From Chromatiales bacterium (GTDB lineage: Bacteria > Pseudomonadota > Gammaproteobacteria > Chromatiales > Chromatiaceae): a stretch of DNA of 22,384 nt. The notes under the pieces were generated by a model. The model searched no databases and was not told the DNA's origin. It saw only the letters and a program-made list of their open reading frames with translations. The stretch lies in assembly GCA_024762485.1 (NCBI GenBank), contig JANTHH010000015.1, forward strand, positions 1 to 22,384. Reading direction: 5' to 3'. Positions 1 to 7,800 of the stretch are shown here, piece by piece. Position 1 is the stretch's first letter; each line of letters starts with the position of its first letter. A program made the translations under genes and the position numbers.

Positions 1-2
1 TC

Positions 3-836
3 GGCTCGCCCGAGGGCAACCTGGCCTACGAGCAGCGCCCACAGTGGTTCAAGAACTGGGAGGCCACCGGCCTGCTGAAGTTCGAGGACAAGAACGGCGA
101 CGGTCGTATCCAGTACTACAACGACAAGAACCCCGAGTTCGCCAAACAGGCCGAGACCTTCGGCTGGAAGGGCAACGAGATGGTGAAGGTCGATCGTGAC
201 ATCATGGTGCTGGCCAACCCGGAGATCGCCAAGCTGCCCGACTGGGTGATCGCGCTGGTGGTGGCCGGCGGCCTGGCGGCGGCGCTGTCCACCGCGGCGG
301 GACTGCTGCTGGCGATCGCCTCGGCCATCTCCCATGACCTGCTGAAGGGCATCTTCGCTCCGGGTATCTCGGAGAGTGGCGAACTGATGGCCAGCCGTAT
401 CGCCATGATCGGCGCCATCCTGGCGGCTGGTTACCTGGGGCTGAATCCGCCGGACTTCGCAGCGGGCACCGTGGCCATGGCCTTCGGCCTGGCGGCCAGC
501 TCCATCTTCCCGGCGCTGATGATGGGGATCTTCAACAAGAACGTGAATCGCTCGGGTGCGGTGTGGGGCATGATCGCCGGTATCGGCGTCACCCTGCTCT
601 ACGTGTTCCAGCACAAGGGCATCATGTTCGTGCCGGGCACCTCCTACCTGGGCAGCATGGAGCCGAACTGGTTCTTCGGCATCTCGCCCAATGCCTTCGG
701 TGCAGTGGGTGCACTGGTCAACTTCGTTGTCGCCATTCTGGTGTCGAAGATGACCGCGCCCTGCCCTGAGCACATCCAGCACCTGGTGGAAGACATCCGT
801 GTCCCACGCGGTGCTGGTGACGCCGGCGCTCACTGA
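3..836 (+). CDS. Sodium:solute symporter, VC_2705-type, C-terminal part (5' truncated)
   Basis: The frame is open from base 3 to the TGA at 834-836, so the window holds only the C-terminal ~277 residues of an inner-membrane Na+/solute symporter (SSS family). The visible part begins with a hydrophilic loop containing an EF-hand-like DKNGDGRI segment, followed by hydrophobic helices: the one beginning LPDWVIALVVAGGLAAALSTAAG, one around IAMIGAILAAGYLG, one around AMAFGLAASSIFPALMMG, then GAVWGMIAGIGVTLLYV and a last one near VGALVNFVVAILVSKM. The AAALSTAAGLLLAIASAISHD segment is typical of acetate-permease-like symporters, and the hydrophilic insert points to the VC_2705 subfamily, usually paired with a DUF4212 gene (off-window if present). 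The substrate cannot be told from sequence; acetate or another small carboxylate is a family-based guess. A clear terminator follows 24 bases after the stop. Confidence 0.8.
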   Translation, partial: GSPEGNLAYEQRPQWFKNWEATGLLKFEDKNGDGRIQYYNDKNPEFAKQAETFGWKGNEMVKVDRDIMVLANPEIAKLPDWVIALVVAGGLAAALSTAAGLLLAIASAISHDLLKGIFAPGISESGELMASRIAMIGAILAAGYLGLNPPDFAAGTVAMAFGLAASSIFPALMMGIFNKNVNRSGAVWGMIAGIGVTLLYVFQHKGIMFVPGTSYLGSMEPNWFFGISPNAFGAVGALVNFVVAILVSKMTAPCPEHIQHLVEDIRVPRGAGDAGAH

Positions 837-860
837 CAGCACCCGGCATTGACGCCCACA

Positions 861-883
861 GCCCCGCTTCGGCGGGGCTTTTT
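861..883 (+). terminator. Rho-independent terminator of the symporter gene
   Basis: A perfect 7-bp stem, GCCCCGC (861-867) with GCGGGGC (872-878), closes a TTCG tetraloop and is followed by five T residues (879-883). The T-run is only on the + strand, so it ends the symporter transcript and does not obviously serve the convergent thiO-like gene. Confidence 0.92.
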
Positions 884-905
884 CGTTCTGGGGTCGTGGT
901 AAGGC

Positions 906-1997
906 TCAGTCGCGGGCTGCGTCGAGCGCGTAGGGCGTCGGGTCGAGGATGGGCGGACGCTGCAGCACCAGGTCTGCCAGCAGTCGGGCGGAGGCGGGCC
1001 CGAGCACGATGCCGTTACGGAAGTGTCCGGCGTTGATATAGAGGTTCTGCTGCTCGGGATGGCGGCAGATGTAGGGGATGCCGGCAGGTGATGCCGGCCG
1101 CAGACCGGCCCAGTGACGCTCCAGCTCGGCATCGGCCAGCAGCGGGAAGCGTTGTGTCGCCAGCGTCAGCAGTTCCGCTCGTGCCGTCTCGGTGACTGAC
1201 TTGTCGAAGCCGGTGTGCTCGATGGTGCTGCCGAAGAGCACCCGCCCGTCGCGGCGGGGGATGACGTAGCGGCTGTCCTCCAGCACCATGCGGCGGATGC
1301 TGTTCGGGGCCGTGCGAAACAGCAGCATCTGGCCGCGTACCGGCTCGATGGCGGGTGCCGGCGCCAGGTCCTGCAGCAGTTGTGCTGTCCAGGCGCCGGC
1401 ACAGAGCACCACGTTGTCAGCCTGGAAGTCGCCCCGCGAGGTGGTGACCCGTTCAATGCGCCCCGCCCGACTCACCAGGCCCGTCACCTCGGTACGGGTC
1501 TCCAGCCGCACACCGCGGCGCCGGAGATCGGCATGCAGTGACTCGGCAAGCCGGGGGTTGCGCAGGTTGGCGATGCCCGGCATCCAGATTGCCGATTCGG
1601 CCGGGTCGGCCATGGCCGGTTCAAGCGCCCGCACTTCCCGCCGATCAATGATGTGCAGCCGGCGCTGGTGGGCCATCGCCCAGGCCAGCGCCGTGTCCTG
1701 TTCGTCCGCGGCGAGGATCAGCAGGCCGCAGGGGTAGAACTCGGGGTCGATGCCGGTGTCCGCGATCAGTTCCCCCGCCAGTCCCGGGTAGTGCTGCTGG
1801 CTCCAGCCCGCCAGTGCGGAGACCGCCTCGGCGTAGCGCCAGGGATAGAGCGGCGAGACGATGCCGCCCCCGGCCCAGGAGGATTCGCGGCCGGTCTCGC
1901 CACGTTCGAGCAGGGTCACGCGGGCGCCGCTGGCGGCCAGTTCGCGGGCGCTGAGCAAGCCCAGGACACCGCCGCCGATGATGATGATGTCAGACAC
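906..1997 (-). CDS. thiO: FAD-dependent glycine/D-amino-acid oxidase, ThiO-like
   Basis: This 363-residue flavoprotein of the DAO family would oxidatively deaminate glycine (ThiO supplies the imine for the thiazole of thiamine) or a D-amino acid. The N-terminus has the FAD-binding Rossmann signature IIIIGGGVLG (GxGxxG, residues 8-13), with an acidic residue ending the second strand (VTLLERG). The ESSWAGGGI stretch after it is typical of ThiO. The C-terminal GHFRNGIVLGPASARLLADL matches the family's flavin/substrate motif. Length is normal. The start is a GTG; upstream there is an AGGA about 14 bases away, a weak, distant Shine-Dalgarno. In P. aeruginosa the equivalent gene (PA4548) also lies next to the fimT-pilE cluster. 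No other thiamine genes are nearby, so glycine specificity is inferred. D-amino-acid dehydrogenase is the main alternative. Confidence 0.85.
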   Translation of the reverse strand: MSDIIIIGGGVLGLLSARELAASGARVTLLERGETGRESSWAGGGIVSPLYPWRYAEAVSALAGWSQQHYPGLAGELIADTGIDPEFYPCGLLILAADEQDTALAWAMAHQRRLHIIDRREVRALEPAMADPAESAIWMPGIANLRNPRLAESLHADLRRRGVRLETRTEVTGLVSRAGRIERVTTSRGDFQADNVVLCAGAWTAQLLQDLAPAPAIEPVRGQMLLFRTAPNSIRRMVLEDSRYVIPRRDGRVLFGSTIEHTGFDKSVTETARAELLTLATQRFPLLADAELERHWAGLRPASPAGIPYICRHPEQQNLYINAGHFRNGIVLGPASARLLADLVLQRPPILDPTPYALDAARD

Positions 1998-2161
1998 GGG
2001 TTGCTTTGGATTCCTGCAGGCTGGGGGGACGGATCATCGTGAATGCCGATGATAACCGCTGGCGGTATTTCAGTGCCATCGGGAAGGTAATTCCGAAAGC
2101 GGCGTAATTCCTGACGAGCGGTCGGGATAAGACGATGAGTGGTGAGGTCGACTGGCAACGG

Positions 2162-2183
2162 AGCCACTAGCATTAGCCACTAG
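2162..2183. repeat. Tandem 9-bp direct repeat in the thiO/fimT divergent region
   Basis: AGCCACTAG occurs at 2162-2170 and again at 2175-2183, 13 bases apart. A second pair, GTAATTCC, lies at 2087-2094 and 2104-2111 in the same 249-bp divergent intergenic space. They lie upstream of the minor pilin operon where a regulator might bind. No recognised operator (no AlgR-type box) and no convincing promoter hexamers were seen, so a regulatory role is speculative. Confidence 0.3.
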
Positions 2184-2246
2184 AGTCGTCCGCACTCCCA
2201 CCTCGCGGGCTGTGGCGGCAGGATCGAATGCACAGGATGAACAAAG

Positions 2247-2729
2247 GTGAACGTGGATACACGCCGACAACAAGGCCTGACCCTGATCGAACTGATGGTG
2301 ACCCTGGCGGTCGCCATCATCCTCACCCTGACGGTGGTGCCCGCTTACCAGGGAATGATCGCCACCAATCGCATCGCCAACGGCAACAACGAATTCAAGT
2401 CGTTCCTGCAACTGGTGCGCAGCGAGGCGATGAAACGCGATCGCAGCGTCACCATCACCAGCAACAACGGTGCCGGGGCCAACGAGTGGGGCGGGGGCGC
2501 CACAGCGGTGGATTCCGACGGTGTCACCGTGGCGGTGCTGCCCGCCTTGAATGGGGTGACCCTGGACAGCACCACGGGCGTAACCACGCTGGTGTTCACC
2601 TCGCGAGGCTTCCTGGAGACCACGCCGGGCGGCAATTTCGACCTCTGCAAGGATGGCGATACCGAAGGACGCATCATGACTATGAATTCACTCGGCCACC
2701 TGGCCGTCAACAGCACGGGGTGCAGCTGA
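2247..2729 (+). CDS. fimT: GspH/FimT-family minor pilin
   Basis: This is a 160-residue type IV minor pilin, first gene of the minor pilin operon. It has a class III prepilin leader, MNVDTRRQQG, cut by prepilin peptidase PilD (not in the window) before LTLIEL, with Glu at mature position 5 and a hydrophobic helix of about 20 residues (ELMVTLAVAIILTLTVVPAY). The globular part resembles FimT/FimU/GspH (QLVRSEAMKRD... and a late GRIMTMNSLGHL... strand). Minor pilins of this class form the priming complex at the pilus tip. The start is a GTG at 2247 with AGGA 9 bases upstream; the ATG codons at 2228 and 2237 are in another frame. Only one FimT/FimU-like gene is present, whereas P. aeruginosa has two. 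The stop overlaps the pilV start (TGATG). Confidence 0.9.
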   Translation: MNVDTRRQQGLTLIELMVTLAVAIILTLTVVPAYQGMIATNRIANGNNEFKSFLQLVRSEAMKRDRSVTITSNNGAGANEWGGGATAVDSDGVTVAVLPALNGVTLDSTTGVTTLVFTSRGFLETTPGGNFDLCKDGDTEGRIMTMNSLGHLAVNSTGCS

Positions 2730-3259
2730 TGAATCCCTTGCCCACCAGACGCGGCCAGGCGGGCCTGACCCTGATCGAACTGCTGGTCACCGTCATCATC
2801 CTGTCGATCGGTGTGCTCGGCCTGGCCGGCATGCAGACCGCCTCGCTGCGCTACACCCAGGATTCCTACCTGCAGACCACCGCCATGAACATCGCCCAGG
2901 AGATCGTCGACCGCATGCGGGCGAATCCGGCGGCCGTGGACAACGGCACCTATGGCGCCTACGCCTTCAATGCCACCGACACGGCGCCATCGGCCGTTGA
3001 CTGCACGACCGGTTGCACGCCGGCACAAGTGGCGCAGAACGACGCCTTCGAGGTCTTTTCCTATTTCCAGGATGTCTACGACCTGGGTGCTGACAAGTTC
3101 GTGCCCGCGCTGCCCGCCGGATCCAGCGCGGCCATCGCCAGGAGCGACATCGGCGACGATGCCTATTTCACGGTCACGGTCTCCTGGCCGCACACCTCGG
3201 CCAACGTGGCGACAGACGAAGGGGGGGTGAGAAATGTCATGCTCGAAGTCATTCTCTGA
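2729..3259 (+). CDS. pilV: Type IV pilus minor pilin PilV
   Basis: This is a 176-residue PilV-type minor pilin. The leader MNPLPTRRGQAG is followed by LTLIELLVTVIILSIGVLGL, with Glu5 and the GVLGLAGMQ signature typical of PilV after the N-terminal helix. The body has the PilV-style stretch ending MNIAQEIVDRMRANPAA. A pair of cysteines (CTTGC) lies near residue 93. The frame is open much further upstream (to 2228), but that part overlaps fimT in another frame and has shadow composition. The start at 2729 is set by the TGATG overlap with fimT, which suggests translational coupling. In known systems PilV acts with PilW, PilX and PilE in the pilus-tip priming complex. Confidence 0.9.
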   Translation: MNPLPTRRGQAGLTLIELLVTVIILSIGVLGLAGMQTASLRYTQDSYLQTTAMNIAQEIVDRMRANPAAVDNGTYGAYAFNATDTAPSAVDCTTGCTPAQVAQNDAFEVFSYFQDVYDLGADKFVPALPAGSSAAIARSDIGDDAYFTVTVSWPHTSANVATDEGGVRNVMLEVIL

Positions 3260-4409
3260 GCATCGTCTGCCGAAACGGCAGGCCGGCCTGACCCTTGCGG
3301 AGCTGATGATCGGCCTGGCGCTGTCGTTGTTCCTGATGGTCGGCGTGGTCAGCCTCTTCGTGAACCAGAAATCCACCTACCGCACCAATATCGCGGTTTC
3401 GGAGATGCAGGACATGGGGCGTGCCGCAGTGGAAATGATCTCGTTCGACCTGCGCATGCTCGGTTACCAGGGGTGTGCCGATGCGCCGATGCCGGAAGAG
3501 AATACGCCGCTCAATGAGACCAAGGGTGCCAGCGTGATGGCGGTCGGGTCGTTCCTCGGCACGGCAGGCACCTTCCAGGAGACGGCACTGCGTGGTTACG
3601 AGACCGATGTCTCCGGCTGGTCCACGGGCGAGGAGACGGCGATCACTGAACTGGTTGACGGTGAACAGAACAATGGCGAGGTGCTGACAGGCACGGATGT
3701 CCTGGTGGTCCAGTATGCCGCCGCCGTACCGATCGAGATCACCAGCCACGACATCACCAATGCCCAGTTCATCATCGATGACGACACCGCCAAGACCATC
3801 GGCCAGGGTGATCTGCTCATCGTCTCGGATTGTGATCGTTCGACCGTCTTCCAGCGCACCAACGAGCCGACCACGTCCAGCGGCGGCCCCATCGGTTACG
3901 GCGGTGCGGGTAATGTCAATGAGCAGGGCATACAGGGGCGTTTTCTCAAGCCCTACGCGGCCGGCGAGGCCAATCTGAGACGTTTCAATTCAAATATCTA
4001 TTTCGTCGGTCCCACCGGACGAAGCAACCCGGCAGGTGATCCGATCAATGCCTTGTTCGTGAAGCCGTCGGGTGCCACCGGTGCCGGGTCTGCGTCGGAA
4101 CTGATTGCGGGTGTCGATAACCTCCAGGTGGTCTATGGCTACCTCGACGGAAGCAACAATGTGCGTTATCTCGAGGCAGATGATGCCGCCCTGGACATGC
4201 GGCGGGTGGTGTCGGCCAGGATCGGGCTGTTGCTGTCCTCAAGCACCCCGGTGCTGGAGGAGGACGACGGCCTGACTTACGTGCTCGCCGGCCAGGCGGT
4301 GGAGCCAGAAGGAACGACGGGTGCCACGATGACGCACCCGGTGGACAAGAAACTGCGCCGTGCCTTCAACGTGATGGTGCCCATGCGCAACAGACGGGAA
4401 ACCCTGTGA
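3234..4409 (+). CDS. pilW: Type IV pilus minor pilin PilW
   Basis: This is a 391-residue PilW-family minor pilin. The 18-residue leader ends in KRQAG and is followed by LTLAELMIGLALSLFLMVGVVSLF, giving Glu5 and a long hydrophobic helix. Downstream, SEMQDMGRAAVEMISFDLRMLGYQGC is a strong PilW marker. The C-terminal half contains ELIAGVDNLQVVYGYLD and a final MVPMRNRRE, both usual for the family. The start ATG lies inside the 3' end of pilV (26-base overlap), preceded by a G-run that can serve as Shine-Dalgarno. PilW is a large tip-complex minor pilin that helps link the pilins to PilY1. Confidence 0.92.
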   Translation: MSCSKSFSEHRLPKRQAGLTLAELMIGLALSLFLMVGVVSLFVNQKSTYRTNIAVSEMQDMGRAAVEMISFDLRMLGYQGCADAPMPEENTPLNETKGASVMAVGSFLGTAGTFQETALRGYETDVSGWSTGEETAITELVDGEQNNGEVLTGTDVLVVQYAAAVPIEITSHDITNAQFIIDDDTAKTIGQGDLLIVSDCDRSTVFQRTNEPTTSSGGPIGYGGAGNVNEQGIQGRFLKPYAAGEANLRRFNSNIYFVGPTGRSNPAGDPINALFVKPSGATGAGSASELIAGVDNLQVVYGYLDGSNNVRYLEADDAALDMRRVVSARIGLLLSSSTPVLEEDDGLTYVLAGQAVEPEGTTGATMTHPVDKKLRRAFNVMVPMRNRRETL

Positions 4410-4882
4410 TGAGCGGAACGGTGATGCAAAGACAACGGGGCGTGGTGCTGATCGCGGCACTGGGGATGCTGATCCTGCTGACGATGCTCGGCATGGGTGC
4501 GGCACGGATCGCACTGCAGGAAGAGAAGATGTCGACCAGTCAGCGGCTGCAGAGCGTCGCCTTCCAGCTGGCCGAGACGGGCATCGAGGATGTCACCAAC
4601 ACGCCCGACTACCTGGCCGATGCCATCAGCGGCAGTGTCACCATCACCCAGCCGACCCTGTCGGAAATGAGTGCGAGCGGGCTGACGTTCAGCGTGGCGC
4701 AGGATGCACAGATGGCCGCCATCACCGGCGCGCCGGGATACTCCCTCGGCGAGGGAGGGATGGTGTCCTATCAATTTCGAATACATGGTGAGGGCCAGAT
4801 GGCCCAAACCGATGGCGTGGTGGTAGCCAGGTCAAACCTCGACCAGGGGCTTTACTGGATCGCCCCGGAGCCGCAGCAATGA
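4409..4882 (+). CDS. pilX: Type IV pilus assembly protein PilX
   Basis: This is a 157-residue PilX-family minor pilin. It starts at the ATG in a TGATG overlap with pilW; a GTG at 4406 immediately before it is an alternative. The leader MSGTVMQRQRG is followed by VVLIAALGMLILLTMLGMGAARIALQEEKM. Mature position 5 is Ala, not Glu; this is normal for PilX_N proteins and parallels the tip pseudopilin GspK, so it is not a defect. FQLAETGIEDV matches the conserved AE(T/A)GI element after the helix. PilX sits with PilV, PilW and PilY1 at the pilus tip in known systems. The stop overlaps the first possible ATG of pilY1. Confidence 0.88.
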   Translation: MSGTVMQRQRGVVLIAALGMLILLTMLGMGAARIALQEEKMSTSQRLQSVAFQLAETGIEDVTNTPDYLADAISGSVTITQPTLSEMSASGLTFSVAQDAQMAAITGAPGYSLGEGGMVSYQFRIHGEGQMAQTDGVVVARSNLDQGLYWIAPEPQQ

Positions 4883-4899
4883 TGCGCAGGAGAATGAAC

Positions 4900-7800
4900 A
4901 TGTCATTATCTGGAATCAAGTCTGCAGCAATCGGCTGCTTCTGCATGCTGTTTGCGAGTTTTCCCGTACTCGCTGATGACACCGAGATATTCTTTGCAAG
5001 CCCGGCAGCGGTGCAGAATACCCGGCCCAACGTGCTGTTCATCCTGGACTCCTCCGGCTCCATGAGCAGTTCGGTCGGGAGCACAGGGCTTAACCGCATG
5101 GAACACATGAAGGCGGCCCTGCACACGGTGCTGGACAGCGTCACCAACGTCAACATCGGACTGATGCGCTTCAATGACCCCGGTGGTCCCATCCTGTTTC
5201 CCACCAGCTACGTGGATGAAGAGATTTCGACAGCCGCATCCGAGGAATCGCCCGGCGATGTCTCCTCGCAGATCACCAATGGTAGTGATGACGTGGAAGA
5301 GATCGGCAGCACCATGCTGATGGACTTCGGTAGCACCACGCTCGACATGGCCTACGGTTCCGCATCCGGTGGTTCCACCACCATCGAGCGTACTGTTGCA
5401 ATCAACACCGACGATGAAGAGCAGAAGCTTTCCGGCAACATGGCATGGAATGGCAGTTGGTGGAACCTGCAATCTGATCAGATCAATGGTGTGCGCTTCC
5501 AGAACATCGACATCCCGCCAGGTGCCACCATCAGTGACGCACGCCTGACGTTGACAGCCTGTAAGAGCAATTCCGCTGATCTCGAGTTGCGCTTCTATGG
5601 CCAGGATGATGCTAATCCACCGACCTTCGAAAACGTCAATAACAACATCTCTGACCGACCGAAGACCACGGCGTTTACAGATTGGTCTCCAACTGCGTGG
5701 ACAAAAAACGACACCTACACCAGTCCCAACATGTCTGTAATCCTTCAGGAGATCATCGATCGCCCGGACTGGGTCAGTGGCAATCCGGTGGTTTTGTTGG
5801 CCACGCACGTTTCCGGTGGTGACCGTTGCCCCTATACCCGCAACGGCAGCGTGAGCGGTGCGCCGCAGCTGAGTGTGACCTACACTGCTGCCGCACCTCA
5901 GCAACAGAAGGTGGGCCTGCGGTTCTCCGATATCGCGATCCCACAGGGTGCGACCATCACCAGCGCCACAATTGAATTCACCGCGGCTCAGAGCAGCTCC
6001 GATGCGGTCAACCTCGCCATCAAGGGCGTGGCGCAAGACGATGCGGCACCTTTCGGGACGACAGCAACAAGCCTCAGCTCCCTTAGCAAGACCACGGCCA
6101 GTGTCAGCTGGACGCCAGAGGCCTGGGTCAGCGACACGGTCTACCAGACGGCAGACATCTCGTCAGTGGTGCAGGAGGTGGTCAATCGCAGCGGTTGGTG
6201 TGGCAATAACCACATGGCCTTCGAGATCTCCGGTTCCGATCTTACCAATCGCGTGGCACTGAGCTACGAGGGTGATCCGAGCCGCGCGCCGCGCCTGCGC
6301 GTCACCTACGATCCTGACTCGGTGCCCGCTACTGGCGGCTGCTTCAACCAGTGGGTCGTATACCGCGTGGACCGCTCCGTTAACGATGCGGAGCAGGATG
6401 CAGGAAACGGCAACATGAGTATCACCGGCAACCAGTTCGATATCCGCAGCACCCAGGTCAACGGGCTCCGTTTCGGTGATGTGCGTATTGCCAACGGTGC
6501 CACCATCCTCGAGGCACATTTGCAGTTCACTGCGCGCGCCTCCGATACCTCGGGCGTGGGAATTTCGATCAAGGGTGAAAATGCCGACAATGCAGAGGCC
6601 TATTCCTCTGCCATCAATAACATTAGTGATCGTCCGACCGTTGGCGTCGTCAACTGGACGCCAGGCGAGTGGATCACCAACGGTACCTATGAGTCACCCG
6701 ATCTCAGCAGTGTCATCGAGTCCATCGTGGCCCGTCCAGGCTGGTCGTCGGGCAATGCCATGGCCTTTGTCGTGGGTGCGACGGGCAGTGGCCGCCGTCG
6801 TGCCTACACCTATGACGACTCAGCGGGTGCCGCGCCATTGTTGCGCGTGAAGGTGCAGTTCGGTGGCTTGGGCAACCTGCCGGTCTACACGGTGCGGAAC
6901 AAGTTGCACGAGATTGTCGAGGAGTTCGTGCCCAGCGGTTATACGCCGATCGTGGACACGTTGTACGAGGCTGCAAGTTATTACCGGGGTGAGGATGTGC
7001 TGTATGGCAGGGAGCGCGGCAACCAGGTGACCTATGGCCGGCTCAGCCACCCCTCGTCATACACCGGCGGCACCGTGGTACGGGGCCCAAGCTGCACGAA
7101 CGCCAATCCGAATTCACCGGCCTGCGTCGATGAGCGTATTGAAGGGAGCCCGGTCTATATCTCGCCGATCGTGGATGAATGCCAGTCGAGCTATATCGTG
7201 CTGCTCACCGATGGTCAGGCCAACCACAATAACTCTGCTGATCTCATCAGCAGTCTCACCGGCGCCACCTGTACGGGTGATCCAGGCGAGGAATGCGGCC
7301 GGGAGCTGGTGGACTTCCTGGCGACGGCAGACCAGCGGCCCTCCCCGCTGAACGGTATTCAGAACGTGCGCACCTACACCGTCGGCTTCAACCTGGACGA
7401 GGGTGGCCAGAAGGATGCCATCGACTTCCTCAAGGACCTGGCGCAAAAGGGCGATGGTGAATACCATTCGGCCTCGACCGCGAGCGAGCTGGCGGGTGTA
7501 TTCCAGAACATCATCCGCGAGATCCTGGCGGTGGATACCACCTTCGTCGCACCGGGTGCCACGGTGAACAGCTTCAACCGGCTGACTCACCGTAACGAGA
7601 TCTACTTTTCCCTGTTCAAGCCCAGCAGTGCAACCCGCTGGCCCGGCAACCTGAAGCGTTATGGCCTGTACGGCTCGGCGACCGAGGCGACAGAGATCGT
7701 GGATGTCAATGGCTCGCCAGCTGTGGATGCGGCCAGTGGCTTCTTCAAGTCGACGGCACGTAGTTGGTGGAGCGATGCCGTCGACGGTTCTTCGGTAACG

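Noticed and set aside
2228..2728. N-terminal extension of the pilV frame
   Set aside because: The extension overlaps fimT out of frame and lacks family similarity. The class III leader after 2729 fixes the true start.
4442..4460. PilX lacking Glu at mature position 5 as a defect
   Set aside because: PilX_N proteins and GspK normally lack Glu5, so this is expected for the family.
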